Shown in pieces: positions 1 through 8,075 of a DNA stretch of 29,478 nucleotides. The DNA comes from a virus. The notes under the pieces are model-generated. The model saw nothing but the letters and a program-made list of their open reading frames with translations. It had not been told where the DNA came from and did not search any database. Numbering within the stretch: position 1 is the stretch's first letter; every line of letters starts with the position of its first letter. The stretch covers positions 1 to 29,478 of IMG/VR virus record IMGVR_UViG_3300022221_000019. One strand, written 5' to 3'. The position numbers were made by a program, and so were the translations under genes.

Positions 1-1119
1 TGGAACTGAACCCGCTAAAGTTGTTTGCCCTAGTGCTGGTGTTTTACCATCAACACTAACAACCGCCGCCTCGACTCCATCAATCATGTGTTCTTGACTT
101 GTAGCTAAACAAACTGAGATTGAAGACCCTACTTCTTTCTGTCCAAGGTTTGTTGGTAGTTTTCCATCTATTGATGTTGTGTTACTTGCAATTGTAGTTA
201 ATGAAGTGTTACCTGTAGCCTGGTTAGCTGCCGTAGCTGCGCCTGTAGGTAACGGAAGCGTTGCTGCGCTTACAGGTTGTGTTTCAGTTACATCTGCTTT
301 GGCTTGGAGTTCAGCTAGAAGATTACTTAAAGCTGTGATGATTGTATCTTGTTTAAGTTCCGTTGCCGGTGCTGCTATAATTTTGGCTAGTATCGCCGCC
401 GCTGTAGCTTCAGAGGCGCGAGTTCCTAGTGTTGCTTCCTTACCTATTAAATCTAATTTTCCGTGAGCTGTAGCGTCAAATGTCTTAGCTTCATTTGAAG
501 CAGTCACTCCTAGCTTGTTTGTTCCGTCACCAACTTGAACTGAATCTGGGTTAGCTCCATTATGTTCAAGTTGTACGTTTAGGTTATTAGCAGTAATGGT
601 TAAATCACCTGAAGTGTCCATAAGCTTTACAGGCAATGGTTTATTATTAGCCGGTGTCACTGTATCTTCATTTACTTCAACTTCTAAACCATCTAGCTTG
701 AATTGTGTTGGTCCTGCAATTGCTGAACCTGTGCTAGAGTATCTTTGCGACACTGGACGGTAATGATTATAAGTATCACCTGCGCTTAGATTAGCTGAAA
801 GTATAGCTGTAAGTTCTACTGTGTTTGCATCTATTATTTTGAGTACACCTACTTCTAATTCTTCAATTGAGTTAGCTGTAGTTTGAAGTCTGATTAAATC
901 TCCTTCTTTAAAGGTATGTGCAGTTTTTACCAGTAACTTATCAGTTGATCCTACTTCAGCTATTTCACCTGTAGCAAGCTGCGTAAAACCAATAGCTATA
1001 ACATTAGCTGCAAATTTATTTGAACCTGCGGGTTGTACCGTTACGAATTCTCTTTTGATTTTGTCTTGAGAGTTATTATCTAACTTCTTTGACGTAGGGT
1101 ATCCTGATATTCCTGACAT
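1..1119 (-). CDS. Tail/fibre-like structural protein, C-terminus cut by window edge
   Basis: The frame is open for all 373 codons from an ATG at 1119 down to base 1, so this is the N-terminal part of a longer protein. A strong GGAGTGGAGG ribosome site lies 5 nt upstream. Residues 1-125 look beta-rich, with a segment (KTAHTFKEGDLIRL) of the kind seen in phage structural modules. A low-complexity Thr/Ala/Asn part follows, including LPLPTGAATAANQATGNTSL, a motif I associate with phage tail and virion proteins. It lies last in the late cluster, after the internal virion proteins, where T7-like phages encode the tail fibre. A TACACTAAGA motif sits 24-33 nt upstream of the start. Fibre is inferred from position; no receptor-binding domain is visible in the part present. 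Confidence 0.75.
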   Translation of the reverse strand, partial: MSGISGYPTSKKLDNNSQDKIKREFVTVQPAGSNKFAANVIAIGFTQLATGEIAEVGSTDKLLVKTAHTFKEGDLIRLQTTANSIEELEVGVLKIIDANTVELTAILSANLSAGDTYNHYRPVSQRYSSTGSAIAGPTQFKLDGLEVEVNEDTVTPANNKPLPVKLMDTSGDLTITANNLNVQLEHNGANPDSVQVGDGTNKLGVTASNEAKTFDATAHGKLDLIGKEATLGTRASEATAAAILAKIIAAPATELKQDTIITALSNLLAELQAKADVTETQPVSAATLPLPTGAATAANQATGNTSLTTIASNTTSIDGKLPTNLGQKEVGSSISVCLATSQEHMIDGVEAAVVSVDGKTPALGQTTLAGSVP

Positions 1120-1142
1120 AAAACCTCCACTCCTTTAGGGCT

Positions 1143-1152
1143 TCTTAGTGTA
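1143..1152 (-). promoter_or_regulatory. TACACTAAGA motif, tail-fibre copy
   Basis: Exact 10-mer on the minus strand in the 47-bp gap between the large internal virion gene and the tail-fibre gene, directly after an AATATATA box. It suggests a separate start of transcription for the fibre. Confidence 0.5.
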
Positions 1153-1166
1153 TATATATTAAATTA

Positions 1167-3710
1167 TCAATCAAATATTTTGGTTTGTCCACGTTCACGC
1201 ATCATTTTTCTTAATCTCTTTTTCCTTTTTGTATCGGCACTATCTAAAAGTGATTCAAGAAATAATGTATCCAATACTGGACGCATAATAAAGTGGTTTT
1301 GAAATGGAACGTGATTTACAAGTGTCTTAGCATCTTTCCATTTAAGTCTTCCCTGCTTATCACCAAATGCTGTGGCTTTTAATTTTGTCATAAGTTTTGC
1401 CATATCATCTACTGTTCCTAAAGCCGGTCCTGCTACGGATGATACAAATGTTCCATACTTGTTATCCACTGCTTGAGATAATAAATCACCGTATAGTCCA
1501 CCTGCGCCGCCTTTAATGAAAGCTTCTTTCCATGTGTCTGGTAGAGTCGGATCGCGTGGAGTTCTATTGTTTTTAATATCATTAAGACTTAGTGCGACAT
1601 AACCCATACCTGTTAGGCTTACCATCCACCCCATTACATTCATCATGCCTTGGTTCTTGTTTGGGTTAGCGTGGTAAAGACTTTGGATTGTGTCCTGCAT
1701 CTTGAAAGCAAATGATTTAAGCATTGCTAGAGTTCTTAAAAGTTCACCACTAGCTGAACCAGGTGGTAGACCTTGGTTAAGTAACGCTTGTTGTTTAAGT
1801 CCAGGTGTCGGTACACCATCGTTTGCGATATCGTTAAACATTGTATCGAGCTTTCTTCCTAGAAAGTCGCGCATTTCACCTTCAGATTTACCTAAGAATT
1901 GCGGATCATTCTTGCCTAGTTTTTGTCGTAATTCATTAATTATTTTAACATCAACTGTTTTAAAGGAATCTACATCTAACGTCTTTACTCCGTCTTTTAC
2001 ATCTGTGATAGCTGCCTTAAGTATTGGATAAAAGTCTTCAGTAAATCCTGAACGCTTAAGTGTTAGTGCGATTACATCATCAACTTTGTTGTCAAGAATT
2101 GCGCGCGATATATGATCGCTAAAAGCTTGAAGCATAATAGTTTTATGAAAAGCCGCTTGAACGCCGATTGGATTTATCCTTGTGTAGAAGTCCATCATCT
2201 TATTAATTGTTTTATTGGCAGTGCCTTCAACACCAACATGTCTAAACATTGCGCCCATACCTGTTTCAAGATAGACATTAAATCTAGCTGCTTTAGTTAC
2301 TAGTTCAGGGCTTTTGCCTGTTATGGCTTGCTTTAAAGCTTTAGGGCTTTCCGCTATGAAGTCAGTGACAATGTTAGTCCATGAAGCAAAGAAGTTCTTA
2401 TTTGTTTTAGCACTAAGCATAGCTGCCATTGAAGCAAGATCGGTTGAAGCTGTGATGGTTGAACCACCTAGTAAGCGCATATATTCCAAACTTCTCCACA
2501 TTGACATAAACTTAGCTGCGCTTTGGTTATGCGGTTTTGAAGCTGTACCATCCAAGTTCTTCCAAACGATATTCATAAATGAATGTGATCCCTTGGCGTG
2601 GGCATCACGTATTTTATTAGCTAGTGTTGTATTACCATCTGCATCTGCTTTTTTAATTGCTCGTTTAACAAGGGAGTCAAAAGTTCCTTTTGGGTTTGGT
2701 CCTAAAACTTCTCGTAATGCATTTTGCTTTGCACTTGTTTTAGCGGTAACTGCTAATTGCTCAAGGATGTTATGTCTTCCAAATTCAGAATTCCACTTTC
2801 CGGTAGCTCCTTTTTTGAAAACGAATTTTCTTGAACGCGTAGCCCTTGCTTCGAGCGAGCTTCTTGATGAAAGATCAAGCATACCAATATCCATTAAGCC
2901 TTTAGTTAAATCACCTTCGATTATGTTCTTAACTGTTTTATCTAGGATTTTATCAATCTCTTTAGCCGATAGACCTGGGAATGTTTCATCAAGATCAATT
3001 GATTCTTTTAAAAGTTCTTTAGCGCGCGTAGGATTAGTCGCCATTTTTTCTGCATCATAAGAGCGCATAACATAATTATCTTGGTATCCTAAATCAAAAC
3101 CTGCTTTGCGTTTTTCCATGTACATGAAGTCGTTAAACTTTTTAACTTTCTTAGCTATCTCGATCATTTCAAGATCATATTTATTTCTAGCGTTTTCTGT
3201 TCCCATTTCGATAATTTCAGCTATCTTTATCTGTGCGTCTACGCCGCCTTTGGTTAGATAATTTTCTTCAGCTTTAGTAAATAATTGATCAACATAAGAT
3301 TGATATCTATCAGAGTTAACATCTCTAATGTGTCCTACAGAATGTGTTGCATTCTCTACTGACTTCTTTGTTCCAACAAGAATTGATTCCAATCCCTCTA
3401 GTGAATCTTTAAAACCTTCTTGGTGGATATGTCCTTCAAAGCGTGTTGCATATTGCTGTACTTGTACTTTTTCTAATTTCTTTTTCCATGATTCTCTACG
3501 GTGATTATTTAAAATCTCAAGTGCTTTGGTTCTAAACACTTCTGGATCATTAACCTTTTCAAGTAGTGCTTGAAGTTCATCGCCCATTTCATCTACGAGT
3601 TTTTCATTAATTTCTTGTGAAGCTCTATCCAGTATTTCTTGTTCTTCAGCATAAAGTTTTTTTAAACTTTCAGGTAGGCTTTCTTTTACTAATCGTTTGC
3701 ATTCACTCAT
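1167..3710 (-). CDS. Large internal virion protein (T7 gp16-like position)
   Basis: An 847-residue protein. I take the ATG at 3710, which shares TAATG with the stop of the preceding gene and has AAAGG 7 nt upstream; an in-frame ATG at 3731 would add seven residues. The first ~200 residues are charged and helical, the middle (about 400-480) has small hydrophobic stretches, and the C-terminal third has a Gly-rich segment (FIKGGAGGLYGDLLSQA) and a basic tail ending near RKMMRERGQTKIFD. This type of C-terminus recurs in ejection proteins of podoviruses. Order after the gp15-like and 574-residue proteins fits the T7 gp16 slot, the protein thought to span the envelope during DNA entry. Unlike T7 gp16, no lytic transglycosylase motif is visible. 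The exact family is inferred. Confidence 0.72.
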   Translation of the reverse strand: MSECKRLVKESLPESLKKLYAEEQEILDRASQEINEKLVDEMGDELQALLEKVNDPEVFRTKALEILNNHRRESWKKKLEKVQVQQYATRFEGHIHQEGFKDSLEGLESILVGTKKSVENATHSVGHIRDVNSDRYQSYVDQLFTKAEENYLTKGGVDAQIKIAEIIEMGTENARNKYDLEMIEIAKKVKKFNDFMYMEKRKAGFDLGYQDNYVMRSYDAEKMATNPTRAKELLKESIDLDETFPGLSAKEIDKILDKTVKNIIEGDLTKGLMDIGMLDLSSRSSLEARATRSRKFVFKKGATGKWNSEFGRHNILEQLAVTAKTSAKQNALREVLGPNPKGTFDSLVKRAIKKADADGNTTLANKIRDAHAKGSHSFMNIVWKNLDGTASKPHNQSAAKFMSMWRSLEYMRLLGGSTITASTDLASMAAMLSAKTNKNFFASWTNIVTDFIAESPKALKQAITGKSPELVTKAARFNVYLETGMGAMFRHVGVEGTANKTINKMMDFYTRINPIGVQAAFHKTIMLQAFSDHISRAILDNKVDDVIALTLKRSGFTEDFYPILKAAITDVKDGVKTLDVDSFKTVDVKIINELRQKLGKNDPQFLGKSEGEMRDFLGRKLDTMFNDIANDGVPTPGLKQQALLNQGLPPGSASGELLRTLAMLKSFAFKMQDTIQSLYHANPNKNQGMMNVMGWMVSLTGMGYVALSLNDIKNNRTPRDPTLPDTWKEAFIKGGAGGLYGDLLSQAVDNKYGTFVSSVAGPALGTVDDMAKLMTKLKATAFGDKQGRLKWKDAKTLVNHVPFQNHFIMRPVLDTLFLESLLDSADTKRKKRLRKMMRERGQTKIFD

Positions 3711-5434
3711 TATTTGCCTTTTAGAAAACAATTCTTTAAAGTTTGAAAAATTGTATTCTTGCCTTTCATCATTTCTTCTTCAATTTCAATTTCACGTAAA
3801 GCTAATTCATCGGCTTCATCTGCCATACCTGTTTCAACTAACTCTCTTAGATTGGCTTCTTCATTCTTTACTTGTTCAATTACTGCACGATCAAAATCTT
3901 CTGCTTTAAGATCAGGTGTCTCATCAATATCTTTTTGAGAATGTTCATTAAACATAATGTCATTTTCTTTTTTATTAACCATATCATCTGCTGATCCCCT
4001 AATCATTTCTTGATCAGGTTTTGGTTGTGCTTTACTATCTGCTTTAAAACTATCTGAATGTTTCAAATTACCTTCATTATAAATATAAGCATGGTTAGCT
4101 GCACCATCTTCAGAATAAATAACTCCATTGTATCCTTGTGTGTTGATATCGTCGTGTATGTTTTTAAGTATTGCGTTTACATCATCCCCATTTAATTCAG
4201 CAACGGTTTTAACATTTTCAATTCCTTCTCTTAAAGTTTTAGCATCTAAAAATGCTTCAGTGTATTCGGGATTAAATTTATTTATTGTATCTTTTATTTT
4301 AGGAATTACAGGTGAATCAAAGCCTGTATCGATATTTAAAAGGTTTGCTTCATGTAGGTTGATCTCATGAATGCCGCCAACTGTGTCCTGTAATGTATCA
4401 TTTGCTAGTTGGTTAGCAAGGTTTGGGTTATCTGTGATGTGTGTGCCTTCATTGCCCATAAAGTCACCTACTACGTGGTGATCACCATACTCGACGGTTC
4501 CTTTTTTCTGAACAGTTGAAACATAAAATTTCTGGTTAGGAAGATCAACGTCTTCTAGTTTGGTATACTTGTAACCAGCTCTGATTGATCCATGTGGTAC
4601 ATTTGATACACCATATAGATGGTTTTTTCTAAGCTCAATTATTGCTGAAAGGTCCGGCTTCTTCCCTGAAGCTACTTGACCAATAACAGACTTTATAGCT
4701 TGTCCCATCCACGGAGCATTGTCGGCAACATACTTTCCACCTTTTTTTAAGCCAAAAGCTGCGCCTGGAAAAACTACCCCACCACCGACTACTGAAATAA
4801 GTGCGTCATTAATGGTATAATCTTCCTGCATTCGCTCACTACTTGACATGAAGTAAGGTTCAAGTGCTGCGTTCGCCGCTACGCCTTCAACTACGCTTCT
4901 TGTTAAATTTCTTGATTCTAATAAATCACTTGTACGCTTAGCTATCTTTGTTGCTCGATATCCTAGCTTTCCTGATTTAGCTCCCCACTTAGCTGCTGTG
5001 CCTAGTCCACCTGTAGCTAATCCAAGTAATACATCCGCTCCTGCTTCGATTGGATCAGTAGCGTGAGCTGCTAAGCCACCTAACAAAGAAATTCCAAACG
5101 CATCTGATTTTCCATGATTAGAGATTATTCCCATCAATCGCTTCTTTTCTTTTGCTTCTTCATTAAGTTCATTCGCAAATAAATATGATGTAGGTTTTGT
5201 AAAAGGTTTTTCTACATCCGTAAATAACTCGTTAAGTTCTTCAGGTGAAGATAGACCATGTGGATCATTGGAAGCTAGTTCTTCTAAGTGATCTTCTTGG
5301 TATTGGCGTGAAGTGAATATATCCTTCATACCTAATTCAAAAGCTGCATCTAACCTTTCAGTGATATTATATTCAGGCGCAGCAGTTTCTACTGGTATTG
5401 GAGTTTCTAAAAGCATTGCTGTACGTGCGCCCAT
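3710..5434 (-). CDS. Internal virion protein with ADP-ribosyltransferase-like domain
   Basis: A 574-residue protein; its start shares TAATG with the upstream stop and has AAGGAG in front. Residues 1-110 are acidic. Hydrophobic Gly/Ala-rich segments lie at about 112-145 and 194-228, as in membrane-penetrating ejection proteins. Residues ~300-465 have the layout of the ART found in phage polyvalent proteins: FYVST (303-307) in the position of the usual YHGT, a GNEGTHITDNPNLANQLA stretch (327-344), and a late GYNGVIYSEDGAANHAYIYN stretch (434-453), like the family's GYDGIVY...SYIVF. The usual His of the first motif appears to be Val, so activity is uncertain. The C-terminus is a highly charged helix. 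It lies between the gp15-like and gp16-like genes, which suggests ejection into the host with the DNA. The ART call is pattern-based. Confidence 0.65.
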   Translation of the reverse strand: MGARTAMLLETPIPVETAAPEYNITERLDAAFELGMKDIFTSRQYQEDHLEELASNDPHGLSSPEELNELFTDVEKPFTKPTSYLFANELNEEAKEKKRLMGIISNHGKSDAFGISLLGGLAAHATDPIEAGADVLLGLATGGLGTAAKWGAKSGKLGYRATKIAKRTSDLLESRNLTRSVVEGVAANAALEPYFMSSSERMQEDYTINDALISVVGGGVVFPGAAFGLKKGGKYVADNAPWMGQAIKSVIGQVASGKKPDLSAIIELRKNHLYGVSNVPHGSIRAGYKYTKLEDVDLPNQKFYVSTVQKKGTVEYGDHHVVGDFMGNEGTHITDNPNLANQLANDTLQDTVGGIHEINLHEANLLNIDTGFDSPVIPKIKDTINKFNPEYTEAFLDAKTLREGIENVKTVAELNGDDVNAILKNIHDDINTQGYNGVIYSEDGAANHAYIYNEGNLKHSDSFKADSKAQPKPDQEMIRGSADDMVNKKENDIMFNEHSQKDIDETPDLKAEDFDRAVIEQVKNEEANLRELVETGMADEADELALREIEIEEEMMKGKNTIFQTLKNCFLKGK

Positions 5435-7596
5435 TAAAACTCCTTGAGTCCTGTTTTGGTGTAAGCCATTCGTTTACGTTTAAATTTAAAAGCACTTTCA
5501 TTCATCTCTGAATACTTAAGTTCAATTTTGCGATCCATGCTGTCTTTAATTTCAGCTAAACCATTTCCGGTGTCTTCATAAAGAACTGCACCATCACCAC
5601 CATTCCAAACCCAAACACCTGTGTCGGAAATATGGTTGATGTAATTCGATCTACTTCCTTTGAAATTCTTAGGTGGTTGAATATCTGCTGCATTTGAAAA
5701 GTCAATCATTTCATCTAGTGAATCTTCAGTGAAATTATCCACAACATCTTTATCAACTCCTAAATCTTTAGGGATCATAAGTGGTGTTTTACTTGATGTG
5801 AAATCAAAGTTGTTATTTATAACAGTATCAATCGCTTGTTGTTTAGCTTTATCGTGATCAACTTCACCCCCTGCTGACATTAAGCGTTTGTATTCAAGCA
5901 TTACATTAGTTGTGAAGCCGTTCATAATATCTCTATTAGCTCCACCAGGGTTTGTTTTATTTAAAGCTACTTTAAAGCTTTGGTAATCTTTATCAATTAA
6001 AACATCGTTTAAATCAATGTTCGGGTTTGTTGATTTTGTTTTTCTAAAGTCTTCTTCAATCTTATCTTTGTTTCTAATATTCTCAAGCATTCTAGTTTTT
6101 GATTGATAATCTTGAGAATAGAAAACTGTAGAGTGTTCCGGTGCGATTTTCTTACTTTGTAATAGTTCTTTGAGTACGCTGCCTGAAGCATCACCAAAGC
6201 TCTTTTGTATTCTTTCGATAGCTACCGCGCCTATTTGTCCTTCTTTATTTGTTATAGCATCACTATATGAATTTTGCATATCTTCAGTTAAGAACTTAAT
6301 GTTAGTTATTCCTGCATCTTGTTGATATGTCCTGGTGTTGGAAACGTAAGATTGTGTAGCTTCGTATAGTTCTTCGTCGGATATATCTTCATTTAGTGGG
6401 TTTAGTATTTGCTGTGATTGATTAGCAATATCTTGGCGATCCCCTGCTGCAAAATCTGCACCTTTAGTTTCCATATTTTTTAAAGTGTTTTGTTTAACCT
6501 TTAAGAACATATCTTGTAATGCTTCTCTTTGAGCTGCATTGAAAGCTCCTTCTACTTCACCTAATTTTAATTTATCGTTGACAGCTACTGCTTTTTCTTT
6601 AGCATTCATCTGTGAAAACTTTTCATTCTGATCATGGATAGCTTGTAAGCCTTGAACAGTATTTGCCATTTCTGCTGAGTTATCAAATGCTCCTTCCAAA
6701 GCCATAGATGATACTCTGTTAAAATCATTGGCGCGTAATTTTTTCCCTGAATAAACTGCTGCTTTTAAGTCAGTGATGTGTCTACTTATGCTTGCTTTAG
6801 ACATGCTGTTATTTTGTTTTTGTATTCTTTTTAATCTTTCAAGTGTAGCATTTCTTTTTTCTGAGCTTATACCATCTAGTATCGCTTTCGATTGTGGATA
6901 CTTACCTTCAAGTAATGAGATACCTTGTGATACTATTCCTGGATTAGTTTCATAATAAGTACTAAGTGAGTCAAATTGTTTATTTTTAAAATTCTTAATA
7001 CCTTTTCGACTTTGTTCAGGTGTCCAAATTTCTTCTTCTTTTCTGAACATGTTTTGAATAGTTGTAATATTTTGAACGTGCTTATCAGGTGAGTAATTAA
7101 TTGCTAAATCTTGTCCCATTAAATCTGTTACATCTTCAGCGTTTTGATAAACTTTAGCTACTCTTTCATTTCTTTCATACGATTGAGCTTTTCTCTGAGA
7201 AGATAGGTTTGTTTCAGATAGCGCATTTTCAGAAGCTCTACGTGATAATGGTGTGTGGGTTGTTGTATCAAGTACATCTTTGTGAAGATCACCTAATCTT
7301 TGTTGGTAATCTTGTGTGAAGCCTTCCATTGAATCAGCATACTTTTCTTCTTTTTTCATATCTTCAAGGAGTGAATCAGCTTGAAGTGTGAATTCTGCTT
7401 TATTTTTTATAGCTTGTGTTCTTGCTTCTGATTGAGCTAATTGCTGTCCAAATTCACCTGCGATTCTTGAAACTTGTCCTGCTACTTGCGATTGAGCTTT
7501 GCTAACCATTCCTGCGCTTTCAATTGATTGTGTTGGAGCGCGCATCACATCTAGCGATACTCCACCTGGTAAATCTGCTTTACTTATCTTTGGCAT
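5434..7596 (-). CDS. Internal virion protein (T7 gp15-like position)
   Basis: A 720-residue, mostly helical, Gln/Lys/Glu-rich soluble protein with no signal peptide or membrane segment. The start follows AGGAG by 6 nt, and the stop overlaps the next start (TAATG). The N-terminus (about residues 20-60, with QVAGQVSRIAGEFGQQLAQS) predicts a coiled coil like those of the second internal virion protein in T7-like particles. Size and position, directly after the short gp14-like gene and before the two large ejection proteins, match T7 gp15, which builds the periplasmic part of the ejection channel. No enzymatic motif was recognised. The role is inferred from gene order and composition. Confidence 0.68.
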   Translation of the reverse strand: MPKISKADLPGGVSLDVMRAPTQSIESAGMVSKAQSQVAGQVSRIAGEFGQQLAQSEARTQAIKNKAEFTLQADSLLEDMKKEEKYADSMEGFTQDYQQRLGDLHKDVLDTTTHTPLSRRASENALSETNLSSQRKAQSYERNERVAKVYQNAEDVTDLMGQDLAINYSPDKHVQNITTIQNMFRKEEEIWTPEQSRKGIKNFKNKQFDSLSTYYETNPGIVSQGISLLEGKYPQSKAILDGISSEKRNATLERLKRIQKQNNSMSKASISRHITDLKAAVYSGKKLRANDFNRVSSMALEGAFDNSAEMANTVQGLQAIHDQNEKFSQMNAKEKAVAVNDKLKLGEVEGAFNAAQREALQDMFLKVKQNTLKNMETKGADFAAGDRQDIANQSQQILNPLNEDISDEELYEATQSYVSNTRTYQQDAGITNIKFLTEDMQNSYSDAITNKEGQIGAVAIERIQKSFGDASGSVLKELLQSKKIAPEHSTVFYSQDYQSKTRMLENIRNKDKIEEDFRKTKSTNPNIDLNDVLIDKDYQSFKVALNKTNPGGANRDIMNGFTTNVMLEYKRLMSAGGEVDHDKAKQQAIDTVINNNFDFTSSKTPLMIPKDLGVDKDVVDNFTEDSLDEMIDFSNAADIQPPKNFKGSRSNYINHISDTGVWVWNGGDGAVLYEDTGNGLAEIKDSMDRKIELKYSEMNESAFKFKRKRMAYTKTGLKEF

Positions 7597-7604
7597 GTTT
7601 ACTC

Positions 7605-8066
7605 CTATGCTACCATTTTAGCTGCCATAGCTCCACCTGCAAGCACTGATCCGAACGCTTGCCATTTACCTGCTTCTTGTATATCACCTGCGAGTTTAGC
7701 ATCAATATCAGCTCCTTTCATAAGCATACTAGCTTTATAACTAGCTTCTTGCATTTGATCTTCTACATTTTGTTCTACTTTATTTATTGTATCATTTAAA
7801 GCGGCTAATGTTGAACCGGAAGTAATAGCGACTCCACCTCCTGCAAAACCCGCCATCTGTTCCTTTTGGAAGCTTAAGCCTTTGAGTCGTGTTCTTTCTC
7901 TATTGATTCTTGCGCGCTTTAAAAGTTCAACTGCTTGACCGCGCTTTGCTGCTGCTTGTGCTTTAGCTGCTGCTGCTTGAGAATCTGCTGCGTCCATTGC
8001 GCCTTTTGCTTGTAGTAGTGAACCTGCGAAGGTTACACCTGCTATAACTGCTATAGGTAATGCCAT
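7605..8066 (-). CDS. Internal virion protein (T7 gp14-like)
   Basis: A 153-residue protein with AGGAG 7 nt before the ATG. The N-terminus (ALPIAVIAGVTFAGSLLQAK) is hydrophobic and is followed by an Ala/Gln/Lys helix. A central AGFAGGGVAITSGSTLAALN segment and a C-terminal hydrophobic helix (FGSVLAGGAMAAKMVA) complete it. This hydrophobic-helix-GG-hydrophobic layout, and the S-G-S-T-L element after a Gly-rich turn, are what I recall for the smallest podovirus ejection protein, thought to form the outer-membrane pore for DNA entry. It lies between tail tube B and the gp15-like gene, exactly as in T7. A holin is unlikely from length and context. Confidence 0.75.
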   Translation of the reverse strand: MALPIAVIAGVTFAGSLLQAKGAMDAADSQAAAAKAQAAAKRGQAVELLKRARINRERTRLKGLSFQKEQMAGFAGGGVAITSGSTLAALNDTINKVEQNVEDQMQEASYKASMLMKGADIDAKLAGDIQEAGKWQAFGSVLAGGAMAAKMVA

Positions 8067-8075
8067 TGTTCACTC

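Noticed and set aside
179-466. 95-codon plus-strand frame with Ala/Val-rich content
   Set aside because: It is the complement of the Ala/Thr-rich tail-fibre gene, which has a strong ribosome site and stays open to the window edge.
2585-2595. Another TGATCCCTTGG on the plus strand, a possible third small-RNA match
   Set aside because: It lies inside the internal virion coding sequence, far from any start codon, and is explained by codons for Ala-Lys-Gly-Ser.
2314-3060. 248-codon open frame on the plus strand
   Set aside because: It lies wholly antisense to the internal virion protein gene, has no ribosome site and an odd hydrophobic/Ser-rich composition typical of a shadow frame.
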